This document shows, one piece after another, positions 24,504 through 33,040 of a DNA stretch of 64,000 nt (the first letter of the stretch is position 1; each line of letters opens with the position of its first letter). Origin of the DNA: UBA5239 sp040394635 (GTDB taxonomy: Bacteria; Verrucomicrobiota; Lentisphaeria; Victivallales; Victivallaceae); assembly GCA_040394635.1 (NCBI GenBank), contig JBEBRW010000006.1, positions 62,001 through 126,000 on the forward strand, in the 5' to 3' direction. The notes under the pieces were generated by a model. The model was not told the DNA's origin and ran no database searches. It saw only the letters and a program-made list of their open reading frames with translations. Both the position numbers and the translations under genes were made by a program.

Positions 24504-27428
24504 ATGCGTTTACTGATCATCATATTATTTCTGGCGGGGTCCGCCGCGTTTGCCTCGGAGTATCCGGGGCGCATCGAACAGGTGAACGGCACTCCGACGC
24601 TGCATATCAACGGGAAGCCTGTTTATGCTTCAGCGCTTCGCTGGGGACTCGGCTGGGGAAGTTCCGACAAGCTGTTTTTCGCCAAGGACTTCGGCCCCGC
24701 CCGGCAGTTTGGGGAAGCTGGTACGCCGGTAGTGCTCCTGGCCATGGATTCCGGCTGGAAGGGCCCCGGTTTGTACGATTACCAGGCCATCGACCGGGCC
24801 ATCGACAAAGTATTCAGCGACTCGCCGGACACCTGGCTGATTCCCTCCATTCATCTGGAATATGCGAGATGGTATTCGAGCAGACACCCGGACGAAGCGT
24901 TTACCGTCAAGGAAAAGAATGAACTGACGAAACTGGGCGGCAGTATTATCGCGTCATTCAACAGCAAGCGCTTCGAAAATGACGCCCGGGAAGCCTTGAC
25001 CCGGTTTGTCGCCCATATGGCCGAGCGCGGCTACAGCAGCAGGATCATCGGCTACCAGATCAATTACGGGGCCACTGCGGAATGGCGCTACTGGGACCAG
25101 GGAAAAAACCGCCCGGACTGGAACCCGGAAGCCGTCGCCGCCTGGCGGGAATACGCCCGGGATAAATACCGGACAATCGACCGGCTGAACACTTCCTGGA
25201 AAACCTCGTACCCGGATTTTGCCGCGATCGAGCCGCCCGAGGGAACGTTTCGCGGAGTGTACCGGGCCGGTTATCTGCGCGATCCGGCACAGGATTGCCA
25301 GGTGGCGGATTACGCCGATTTCGTCATGGCGTCCATTTGCCACCTGATGCAGTCGTTTTCCGCACACATTAAACAACTGACGAACGGGAAAGCCTTGGTC
25401 GGCATGTACAATTTCAACCAGCATCCGTCGCTGGGAAAAGCGGGGACGGTGGACTTCACCGTGTCCTCGACCTTCTACCCGGACCGGGCCGCCAATGGAA
25501 CGGCGCTGTCGCAGACGCTCGGACTGGAGTACCTGCGCCGTACCGGCGTGCTGTATTGGCACGATGCCGACATGCGCACCTACCTCTGGCCGGACGAGCG
25601 CTGGGGGGTGGCCCGCAACGTCTACGAATCCGCCATGACCATGCGCCGTGAATTCCTCTCCATGCTCATAAACGGAGCCGGCAACGCGTGGCTCAATCTG
25701 CATTATCACCGCAATGTTTATGACAATCCGAATCTGATGAATACGGCAATGGAGCTCGAAGCGGTGGCGTCCACAGCGGTCTCGGCTATGCAGTACGACC
25801 TCTCATCGAGCGCGGAAATCGCGGTTGTGTATGACCGGACGCGTTTCCCGGCCTTCTGGGGCAACAGCGCCATGTACAATAATTTCACCCGGATCGGCGC
25901 CGCCGTGGATTTCTTCCCGGCAGACCGGCTGGAACTGATCGATCCCCAACAATATAAACTGATCATTCTGGTCAGCTGTCCACTCATTTCCGATGCCGGC
26001 CTGAAACATCTGGAACTCCTGAAAGGAGGCAACCGCACCATTCTCTTCCTGTATGCAAACGGCATGGAGACCGATCAGGGGTTACGCATGGAAGCCGTGG
26101 AGAATCTCAATGGATTCAAGCACAAACAATTGCCGGATTTCGACCGGTCGGTTCAGATCACCGGCGATTGGCAGAAAGATTTCGGTACCGATATCCCGGC
26201 CCTGGGCAAAATGACCGGGCCCGCCAATGCGTTCCGGCTGACGGTCGCGCCGCGCGAAGGCGATGAAGTGATCGGCATTTCTCCCGCTGACCGCGAGGTG
26301 CTTTTCGCCCGGCACCGTTATCCGGAGTGGACCTCGTATTATTTTCACAATTACCAGATGCATGCACGGATTATGCGGCAGATTGCCCGCCAGGCGGGAG
26401 TCACGGTCAATTTTCCCTATGATGATGCTTATTTCCAGCGCAACAAATATTTCTGGCTGGTGAACAGCGCCGCCGGAGAGCGCGAGTTGACGGTCGGCAA
26501 TCACCGGAGCGTTTACGATGTGTTCAACGATTCCGAATTGCCGGTGGCGAATGGCAAAGTTACCCTGTCCATGTCGGCGGATGAAACCAAACTGCTGCTG
26601 ACCGATACGCCGGAGCGGATACAGGAATTCCGAAGGCATTACCAGAATTACGCGGCGAATCACAAAATAGCGGTGAGGCCGGAGCGCTTCGAGATGGATA
26701 TTATGCCGAATGACCGGATTTTTTATCTGATGTCGGGAGAGCCGCGGCAAATCAATATCAGGCTGCGGGCGGACCGTCCCTTCAGTGGAGGCACCCTTTC
26801 GCTCGAGCTCCCGGATGGCTGGGCGTCTCCGCCGGTCACGGTCGAAGCCATGCAGCAGTATGAGGTGAAAAATTATCAGCTGGCTGTCACGCCGTCCGCA
26901 AACGGCATGGAAGCGGAATCCGTTTTCCGGTTGACGGAAGCGGGAAAAAATATCTGTGAGGTACCGGCCAAACTGGTTGCGCGGGATTATACCTGGCTCA
27001 GCGATCTCCCGTATCGTGGCGCCACAACCGGATGGGGGGTCGTCGGCCGCGACGTTTCCTGCATGAATCAACCGTTGTGGATTCTGCAGAAAACCTATCC
27101 CAAGGGAATGGGCGTTCATGCGCCCAGTGAACTGGTCTACAACCTCGATGCGAAATGGAGCAAAATGAACGGCCTTGTCGGAGTCGACCGCGCCGCCGGC
27201 AAGGGCGGTATGGGGGTCGCCAGTTGCGAATTCAAAATCATCGGCGACGGCCGCGAACTTTTCGCCAGCGGCAAACGCCTCGGCGGTGACCCGCCTGTCG
27301 CGTTCGAAGTGGACCTGAGCGGCGTCAAGGAATTGCGCCTGGTTGTCGGCAATGCCGGCGACGGCCAGAAAAGCGACCATGGCGACTGGTGCGAGGTAAA
27401 ACTCTATCCCGCAAGCTCCGCATTATAA
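24504..27428 (+). CDS. Large secreted GH42-like glycosidase with NPCBM domain
   Basis: A 974-residue secreted protein with a signal peptide (MRLLIIILFLAGSAAFA). A GH-A-type TIM barrel (about 20-430) and a beta-galactosidase trimerisation-like domain (about 440-640, with YKLIILVSCPLIS) follow. The C-terminal NPCBM domain is clear (about 830-970: KGMGVHAPSELVYNL, VGVDRAAGKGGMGV, LRLVVGNAGDG, DHGDWCEVKL). The expected GH42 Asn-Glu acid/base reads YQINYGATAEW here, with E193 as a possible substitute. It probably releases galactose or a related sugar. AGGAG precedes the ATG. Last gene of the GntR-controlled operon. Overall class is sure; the exact GH family is not. Confidence 0.75.
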   Translation: MRLLIIILFLAGSAAFASEYPGRIEQVNGTPTLHINGKPVYASALRWGLGWGSSDKLFFAKDFGPARQFGEAGTPVVLLAMDSGWKGPGLYDYQAIDRAIDKVFSDSPDTWLIPSIHLEYARWYSSRHPDEAFTVKEKNELTKLGGSIIASFNSKRFENDAREALTRFVAHMAERGYSSRIIGYQINYGATAEWRYWDQGKNRPDWNPEAVAAWREYARDKYRTIDRLNTSWKTSYPDFAAIEPPEGTFRGVYRAGYLRDPAQDCQVADYADFVMASICHLMQSFSAHIKQLTNGKALVGMYNFNQHPSLGKAGTVDFTVSSTFYPDRAANGTALSQTLGLEYLRRTGVLYWHDADMRTYLWPDERWGVARNVYESAMTMRREFLSMLINGAGNAWLNLHYHRNVYDNPNLMNTAMELEAVASTAVSAMQYDLSSSAEIAVVYDRTRFPAFWGNSAMYNNFTRIGAAVDFFPADRLELIDPQQYKLIILVSCPLISDAGLKHLELLKGGNRTILFLYANGMETDQGLRMEAVENLNGFKHKQLPDFDRSVQITGDWQKDFGTDIPALGKMTGPANAFRLTVAPREGDEVIGISPADREVLFARHRYPEWTSYYFHNYQMHARIMRQIARQAGVTVNFPYDDAYFQRNKYFWLVNSAAGERELTVGNHRSVYDVFNDSELPVANGKVTLSMSADETKLLLTDTPERIQEFRRHYQNYAANHKIAVRPERFEMDIMPNDRIFYLMSGEPRQINIRLRADRPFSGGTLSLELPDGWASPPVTVEAMQQYEVKNYQLAVTPSANGMEAESVFRLTEAGKNICEVPAKLVARDYTWLSDLPYRGATTGWGVVGRDVSCMNQPLWILQKTYPKGMGVHAPSELVYNLDAKWSKMNGLVGVDRAAGKGGMGVASCEFKIIGDGRELFASGKRLGGDPPVAFEVDLSGVKELRLVVGNAGDGQKSDHGDWCEVKLYPASSAL

Positions 27429-27624
27429 CAGGGCGTTGCCGCGGATGATTTCCCGGTAGTATTTGCCGCTTTGTTTCAGGATGCGCTGCTGGGTTTTGAA
27501 GTTGACGTAATACAGGCCGAAGCGCTTGGCCTCGCCCCAGCGCCACTCCAGATTATCCATCAGACTCCAGTAGAAATACCCCTTGACCGGAACACCCTCG
27601 GCCTTCGGCATGCCGCCGGTCCGC
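27423..27624 (-). pseudogene. Remnant of a GH1 beta-glucosidase (C-terminal fragment)
   Basis: About 62 codons on the minus strand encode the end of a family 1 beta-glucosidase: EGVPVKGYFYWSLMDNLEW, KRFGLYYVNF, then KQSGKYYREII. This is the conserved GH1 C-terminus with the substrate-contact Trp and Glu. Upstream the frame hits a TAG (27624-27626) and homology stops, so about 390 residues are missing. It overlaps the end of the glycosidase gene by 6 bp and no promoter or full gene exists. It marks a deletion or rearrangement point. Confidence 0.75.
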
Positions 27625-27743
27625 TACCGGAATAATTCCCAGTAAAATTCCCAATACACCTTTGAAAAGCATCGGAGAGGAACTACATTTACTGGACTTT
27701 GTAACTTCTTGCAAATTACGGATTAAAGACTGAGGAGAATATA
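27625..27743. other. Intergenic junction before the exporter operon
   Basis: A non-coding stretch between the GH1 remnant and the HlyD gene. It holds the leader of the exporter operon with GAGGAG at 27732-27737 as ribosome-binding site. No promoter better than weak is visible and no repeats or transposon ends were found. Confidence 0.5.
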
Positions 27744-28862
27744 ATGAGTACAAATGAAACCGATTCGGAAAAAAGTGCGGCCCGCAAGGCCGGAACCAAA
27801 AAACTCCTGATCATAATCGGACTGATCGTGGCGGTATTGGGGACCGGATGGTATGTTTATGAACGATATATCGACGTCGAAAATCTCAATGAAGTCAAAT
27901 TTTATTCCGGAAACGGGCGCATTGAAGCGACGGAGATCAATATCGCGGCCAAGCTTGCCGGGCGCATCGAGAAACTCATGGTCAACGAAGGCGACTTCGT
28001 TACCGTAGGCCAGACGCTGGCCCAGATGCAGACAAATGTATTGGAAGCACAATTGGCGCAGGCCAAGGCGAAATACAATCAGGCCATCACTACCGAGGCC
28101 AGCGCCAAAGCCATGATCGAGGTCCGCATCGCCGAGCACGAGGCGTCCAAGGCCGACGTCCTGCAGCGCCAGAGCAATCTGGACGGCGCCAAAAAGCGCT
28201 TCGACCGCCTGGCGGTACTGGTCAAATCCAGCGCCACTTCCGAACAGCAATACGAAGACGCCGAAACCCTCCTCCGTTCTGCCGAGGCACAGTTGGCCTC
28301 GAACCAGGCCAGCGTGAAACAGGCCGCCGCCGCAATCGAATCGGCCAAAGCCGAGACCAACGGCGCGACCGCCGGTATCCTGGCCGCACAGGCCGACATC
28401 GACCGCATCCAGGCGGATATCGACGACAGCAAACTGTTGTCCCCCCGCGAAGGGCGCATCCAGTACCGTATTGCCGAGGAAGGCGAAGTATTGTCGGCCG
28501 GCGGCCGGGTGTTGAACCTGGCGGACCTGACCGACGTTTATATGACATTTTTTCTGCCGGAGGAAATCGCCGGACGGGTGAAGATCGGCGCGGATGTCCG
28601 GTTGATGCTCGACGCGTTGCCGGATATTCCGATTCCCGCGAAAGTTTCGTTTGTCGCCAGTGTCGCGCAGTTTACGCCGAAAACGGTGGAAACGCAGAAG
28701 GAGCGTCAGAAATTGATGTTTCGCGTCAAGGCGCGCATCGACCCTCTATTATTGAAAAAATATGTGGAATATGTCAAAACAGGGATTCCCGGTGTGGCCT
28801 GGGTGAAACTTGATCCGGATGCCGCCTGGCCCTCGAACCTGGAGTTGAGAAGCAGACCATGA
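27744..28862 (+). CDS. HlyD-family membrane fusion protein (YhiI-like)
   Basis: A 372-residue periplasmic adaptor with one N-terminal membrane segment (LLIIIGLIVAVLGTGWYVY). The biotinyl-lipoyl half NIAAKLAGRIEKLMVNEGDFVTVGQTLAQM follows, in two short pieces around residues 70-100. A long Ala/Gln-rich coiled-coil hairpin (about 105-235) and the second lipoyl half with SPREGRIQYRIAEEGEVL complete it. Such proteins link an inner-membrane ABC exporter to an outer-membrane channel; no TolC-like gene is visible here. Its stop overlaps the next start (ATGA at 28859-28862). Order and sizes match yhiI-rbbA-yhhJ of enterobacteria. Confidence 0.9.
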   Translation: MSTNETDSEKSAARKAGTKKLLIIIGLIVAVLGTGWYVYERYIDVENLNEVKFYSGNGRIEATEINIAAKLAGRIEKLMVNEGDFVTVGQTLAQMQTNVLEAQLAQAKAKYNQAITTEASAKAMIEVRIAEHEASKADVLQRQSNLDGAKKRFDRLAVLVKSSATSEQQYEDAETLLRSAEAQLASNQASVKQAAAAIESAKAETNGATAGILAAQADIDRIQADIDDSKLLSPREGRIQYRIAEEGEVLSAGGRVLNLADLTDVYMTFFLPEEIAGRVKIGADVRLMLDALPDIPIPAKVSFVASVAQFTPKTVETQKERQKLMFRVKARIDPLLLKKYVEYVKTGIPGVAWVKLDPDAAWPSNLELRSRP

Positions 28863-31612
28863 CGATACCGCAGGATGCTCCGGTCGTCCGGATAAAGGAC
28901 GTAAGCCTGCGTTATGGAAAGACGCAGGCACTGGATGGGGTGACGCTGGATGTTCCGCCGCGCTGCATGGTCGGGCTGATCGGCCCGGACGGCGTCGGCA
29001 AATCCAGCCTGATGTCGCTGATCACCGGCGCGCACGCCATGCAGGAGGGCTCGCTGGAGGTGCTGGGCGGCGACATCCGCAGCAAGGCGCACCGGAACCG
29101 GGTGTGCCCCCGGATCGCCTATATGCCGCAGGGATTGGGCAAAAATCTCTACCTGACGCTGACGGTGGAGGAAAATTTGCAGTATTTCGCCCGTCTTTTC
29201 GGCCTGGACGCCCCGGACCGCCGCCAGCGCATCGACCTGCTGACCCAAAGCACGGGGCTCTATCCATTTCTGTCACGGCCGGCCGGGAAACTCTCCGGCG
29301 GCATGAAGCAAAAACTGGGGCTTTGCTGCGCCTTGATTCACGACCCTGATCTGCTGGTGCTGGACGAGCCGACCACCGGGGTCGACCCGCTGGCCCGCCG
29401 CCAGTTCTGGGAGCTGATCGACAAGGTCCGCGCCGGGCAGCCGCAGATGGGCGTCATGGTGGCCACTGCCTATATGGATGAAGCGGAGCGCTTCGACTAC
29501 CTGGTCGCCATGGACGGCGGCAAAGTGCTCGACACCGGCTCGCCGGAAGAATTGCTCAAAAAAACCGGCAGCGATTCGCTGGAAAGCGCGTTTATCCGGC
29601 TCCTGCCCAGGGAACGCCGCGAAAATTACAAACCGGTCGAAGTGCCGCCGCTTCCCGGGGATGAACACGGGGATATCGCCATCGAGGCGAAAGGGCTGAC
29701 CCGGAAATTCGGGTCGTTTGTGGCCGTGGATCATGTCGACTTCCGCATCCGGCGCGGCGAAATCTTCGGTTTCCTCGGCTCCAACGGCTGCGGCAAAACC
29801 ACAACCATGAAAATGCTGACGGGCCTGCTGCCGCCCTCCTCGGGCGAGGCATGGCTGTTCGGCAAGCCGGTCAATGCCCGGGATATGTCGATCCGCCGGA
29901 ACCTGGGCTATATGACCCAGGCGTTTTCGCTGTACGATGAATTGACGGTGCGGCAGAACCTGCTGCTGTACGCCCGGCTCTTCCAGCTCCCGAAGGATAA
30001 AATCGAGGGGCGCGTGGATGAAATGCTGGAGCGCTTCCAGCTGCAGGGCGTGGCGGACGAATTTCCCGATTCACTGCCGTTGGGTATTAAACAGCGCATG
30101 TCGCTGGCGGCGGCAGTGGTGCATAACCCGCAGATCCTGATCCTTGACGAGCCGACCTCGGGTGTGGACCCGATTGCCCGTGACGGTTTCTGGGAGCTCA
30201 TCATCGGCTTGTCGCGAAACGACCGGGTGACGATCTTCATCACCACTCACTTTATGAATGAGGCGGAGCGCTGCGACCGGATTTCGCTGATGCATGCCGG
30301 CAAATCCCTGGCCTGCGACACTCCGCAGGCACTGACCGAAGAGCGCAAGGCCGACACGCTGGAAGATGCGTTTATCAGTTACCTGGTCGAAGCCGAAAAA
30401 GCCAATAAAAAAGATTCCGGCCGGGAAGAGAAAGAAATCGTCGCCCTGAACGCAAAGAAAAAGAGCGCGCCGGCCGGTTCCGCCATCCACAAATTCAGTT
30501 TGCAGCGGCTGCTCAGCTGCAGCTGGCGCGAGAACCTCGAACTGCTCCGCGACCCGGTCCGGGCCACGCTCGCGTTGTTCGGTTCTTTGCTGCTGATGCT
30601 GGTAATCGGATTCGGGATCAACATGGACGTGGAGGATCTCACCTTTGCCGTACTGGACAACGACCAGACCGAATTGAGCCACAATTATGCCTTGAATATC
30701 GCGGGGTCGCGTTATTTCATCGAAAAACCGCCGCTCCATAATTACGATGAGCTGGATAAGCGGATGCGGAGCGGTGAAATCTCCATGGCCGTCGAGCTTC
30801 CCCCGAGCTTCGGTAAAGACGTGGATCAGAACCTCACGCCGGAAATCGCTTTCTGGATCGACGGCGCCATGCCCCAGCGCGCGGAAACCATTCAGGGTTA
30901 CGCGCAGGGAATTCATCTCGACTGGCTGTCGCAGCGGGCGCGCAGGACGGACTCGGACAGCTCCCTGCCCGCCTCGCTTGAAACGCGTTACCGTTATAAC
31001 CCCGATGTGGAGAGCCTGCCGGCCATGGTGCCCGCGGTGATTCCCATCCTGCTCTTGATGATTCCCGCCATTCTCGCCGCGCTGGCCGTGGTGCGTGAAA
31101 AAGAGATGGGGTCGATCATCAACTTGTATGTGACGCCGCTGAGCCGCGTGGAATTCCTGCTGGGCAAACAGCTGCCGTATGTGGCGTTTTCCACGGTCAG
31201 CGCCATGTTGCTGATTCTGATGGCGGTGTTTCTCTTTGGCGTGCCGGTCAAGGGGAGCCTGCTGACGCTGATTCTGGGGCTGGTGATTTATTGTGTCATT
31301 TCCACAGGGATAGGGCTGCTGGCGTCGTCGATCACGCGCAGCCAGATCGCGGTGATGTTCCTAACCATGATCGGCACCATGCTGCCGGCCAGCCAGTTCT
31401 GCGGACTGATCAACCCGGTGAGTACACTGGAAGGAATGGGGCGGGTCATCGGCAATATTTTCCCGACCACCTACATGCTGCTCATCAGCAGGGGGGTTTT
31501 CAACAAAGCGCTGCATTTTGCCGATTTGCATCAGCCGCTGCTGGTGCTGGCCATAACCGTTCCCATCATTCTCGGACTCGGCATTATTTTACAGAAAAAA
31601 CAGGCGACCTGA
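28859..31612 (+). CDS. Double ABC ATPase fused to ABC-2 permease (RbbA-like)
   Basis: A 917-residue fusion, the size of E. coli RbbA. The first ATPase (about 8-245) has Walker A GPDGVGKSS, signature LSGGMKQ and Walker B LLVLDEPTTGVDP. The second (about 275-510) has GSNGCGKTT, a degenerate signature LPLGIKQ and ILILDEPTSGVDP. A charged linker leads to an ABC-2 type permease (about 555-917) with six hydrophobic segments and a large extracytoplasmic loop. It would power export with the adjacent permease and HlyD protein. RbbA in E. coli has also been linked to ribosomes; whether that applies here is unknown. It overlaps the next gene by one base (TGATG). Confidence 0.9.
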   Translation: MTIPQDAPVVRIKDVSLRYGKTQALDGVTLDVPPRCMVGLIGPDGVGKSSLMSLITGAHAMQEGSLEVLGGDIRSKAHRNRVCPRIAYMPQGLGKNLYLTLTVEENLQYFARLFGLDAPDRRQRIDLLTQSTGLYPFLSRPAGKLSGGMKQKLGLCCALIHDPDLLVLDEPTTGVDPLARRQFWELIDKVRAGQPQMGVMVATAYMDEAERFDYLVAMDGGKVLDTGSPEELLKKTGSDSLESAFIRLLPRERRENYKPVEVPPLPGDEHGDIAIEAKGLTRKFGSFVAVDHVDFRIRRGEIFGFLGSNGCGKTTTMKMLTGLLPPSSGEAWLFGKPVNARDMSIRRNLGYMTQAFSLYDELTVRQNLLLYARLFQLPKDKIEGRVDEMLERFQLQGVADEFPDSLPLGIKQRMSLAAAVVHNPQILILDEPTSGVDPIARDGFWELIIGLSRNDRVTIFITTHFMNEAERCDRISLMHAGKSLACDTPQALTEERKADTLEDAFISYLVEAEKANKKDSGREEKEIVALNAKKKSAPAGSAIHKFSLQRLLSCSWRENLELLRDPVRATLALFGSLLLMLVIGFGINMDVEDLTFAVLDNDQTELSHNYALNIAGSRYFIEKPPLHNYDELDKRMRSGEISMAVELPPSFGKDVDQNLTPEIAFWIDGAMPQRAETIQGYAQGIHLDWLSQRARRTDSDSSLPASLETRYRYNPDVESLPAMVPAVIPILLLMIPAILAALAVVREKEMGSIINLYVTPLSRVEFLLGKQLPYVAFSTVSAMLLILMAVFLFGVPVKGSLLTLILGLVIYCVISTGIGLLASSITRSQIAVMFLTMIGTMLPASQFCGLINPVSTLEGMGRVIGNIFPTTYMLLISRGVFNKALHFADLHQPLLVLAITVPIILGLGIILQKKQAT

Positions 31613-32742
31613 TGATACATAAAATTAAAAACATCCTCAATCTCGGAATCAAAGAACTGCGCGGGCTCCTGCGCGACCCGCTGCTGCTCGGGTTGATCAT
31701 CTATACCTTTACCGTTTCGATTTATATTGCGGCCACGTCCACGCCCGAATCCATTGCCAATGCGGCAATCGCCATTGTGGACGAGGACCATTCGCAATTG
31801 TCCAAGCGGGTCAGCGACGCGTTTTTTCCGCCGATGTTTATTTTGCCCGACCAGATCTCGCTGGACGAAATCAACCCGGCCATGGACCGGGGCGAATATA
31901 CCTTCGTCATGGTCATCCCCAATAATTTCCAGAAAGACGTCTTCGCCGGGAACCAGCCGGTCATACAGTTGAATGTGGACGCCACCCGCATGTCGCAGGC
32001 TTTTACCGGCAGCGGCTATATCCAGCAAATCGCCCTGGGCGAAATCGCGAAGTTCATGAATGCCGAAAACACCGGCGGCGCCCCGGTGGCCGCCAATATC
32101 GTCATCCGGAACCGCTTCAATTTCAACCTGACCCGCTCGTGGTTCGGCTCGGTGGTGGAACTGATCAACAACGTGACCATGCTCGCCATTATCCTGACCG
32201 GGGCGGCGCTGATCCGGGAGCGTGAACATGGTACGCTGGAGCACCTCCTGGTAATGCCGGTGACGCCGTTTGAGATCATGGTCTCCAAGGTCTGGTCGAT
32301 GGGACTGGTGGTCATGGCGGCGGCCTCGCTTTCGCTGCTGTTCGTGATTCAGGGAATACTGAGCGTGCCGGTGGAGGGGTCGATTCCGCTGTTTATTCTG
32401 GGAATGGGACTGCATCTCTTTGCCTGTACCTCCATGGGAATTTTCCTGGCTTCGAGTTCCCGGAACATGCCCCAATTCGGGATGCTGATCCTGCTGGTGC
32501 TGCTGCCCATGCAGATGCTCTCCGGCGGCATGACGCCGCGGGAAAGCATGCCGAAAGCGGTTCAAGCGTTCATGGAGCTGGCCCCTACCACGCATTTCGT
32601 GGAATTCAGCCAGGCGATTCTGTACCGGGGCGCCGGGCTGGACGTGGTCTGGCGACCATTTCTGGCGCTGGCGGTAATCGGTACGGTATTGTTTGTGATC
32701 TCGCTGGGCCGTTTCCGGAAAATGGTGGCCCAGATCGGGTAA
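31612..32742 (+). CDS. ABC-2 type permease (YhhJ-like)
   Basis: A 376-residue inner-membrane protein with an N-terminal membrane segment, a large periplasmic loop (about 45-170) and a C-terminal block of five or six membrane segments. The ABC-2 signature region is present (LIREREHGTLEHLLVMPVTP). MQMLSGGMTPRESMP is also typical of the YhhJ group. It pairs with the permease half of the preceding fusion. The start at 31612 is fixed by the TGATG overlap; the in-frame open stretch upstream is only the other frame of the fusion gene. A terminator follows 23 bp after the stop. Confidence 0.9.
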   Translation: MIHKIKNILNLGIKELRGLLRDPLLLGLIIYTFTVSIYIAATSTPESIANAAIAIVDEDHSQLSKRVSDAFFPPMFILPDQISLDEINPAMDRGEYTFVMVIPNNFQKDVFAGNQPVIQLNVDATRMSQAFTGSGYIQQIALGEIAKFMNAENTGGAPVAANIVIRNRFNFNLTRSWFGSVVELINNVTMLAIILTGAALIREREHGTLEHLLVMPVTPFEIMVSKVWSMGLVVMAAASLSLLFVIQGILSVPVEGSIPLFILGMGLHLFACTSMGIFLASSSRNMPQFGMLILLVLLPMQMLSGGMTPRESMPKAVQAFMELAPTTHFVEFSQAILYRGAGLDVVWRPFLALAVIGTVLFVISLGRFRKMVAQIG

Positions 32743-32764
32743 TCTCTCCTCAAAATCGATTGCA

Positions 32765-32810
32765 TCCTGCACAGCAACACGCTGTTGTGCAGGACTTTGC
32801 TGTTTTTTCT
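32765..32810 (+). terminator. Rho-independent terminator of the exporter operon
   Basis: TCCTGCACA (32765-32773) pairs with TGTGCAGGA (32786-32794), with extra GC/AG pairing inside the loop. The hairpin is followed by a T-rich run ending TGTTTTTTCT. It separates the exporter operon from the giant gene downstream. Confidence 0.8.
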
Positions 32811-32830
32811 CTAATTTTCAAAAAATATGC

Positions 32831-32858
32831 TTGACACTGGCCCTCATGTCACTATATT
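32831..32858 (+). promoter_or_regulatory. Sigma70 promoter of the first giant gene
   Basis: TTGACA (32831-32836) and TATATT (32853-32858) are 16 bp apart, in the AT-rich leader about 180 bp before the start codon at 33041. This gives a long 5' untranslated region. Confidence 0.7.
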
Positions 32859-32949
32859 ATTACAAATAAGTAATGAAATGCGATAGATTTTATGCACAAA
32901 AAATCAACAAGTTGAATATAAAGTATAAATAATCAATCATGAAAACGTT

Positions 32950-32971
32950 GGAGGACCTGCTTATGTCATAA
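32950..32971 (+). other. Possible minimal leader reading frame (ATG TCA TAA)
   Basis: A strong Shine-Dalgarno GGAGG (32950-32954) is placed 8 bases before ATG TCA TAA (32963-32971) in the leader of the giant gene. It could be a start-stop type regulatory frame or a relic of a lost gene start. Confidence 0.35.
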
Positions 32972-32981
32972 CACCATAAAT

Positions 32982-33001
32982 GTATTTCCGATCGGAAATA
33001 C
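32982..33001. promoter_or_regulatory. 20-bp perfect palindrome in the giant gene's leader
   Basis: GTATTTCCGATCGGAAATAC is identical to its own reverse complement and lies 39 bp before the start codon. With a GU pair and three more A-T pairs outside, RNA could fold a longer stem. It could be a dimeric repressor site or an RNA hairpin. The same palindrome was not seen before the second giant gene. Confidence 0.6.
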
Positions 33002-33040
33002 GTTTCCTCCGGATATGGGGATCCGAGGAATTTTTAACAA

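Noticed and set aside
31291..31611. In-frame N-terminal extension of the YhhJ-like permease
   Set aside because: It is the other frame of the RbbA-like gene; the TGATG overlap at 31610-31614 and the family's length fix the start at 31612.
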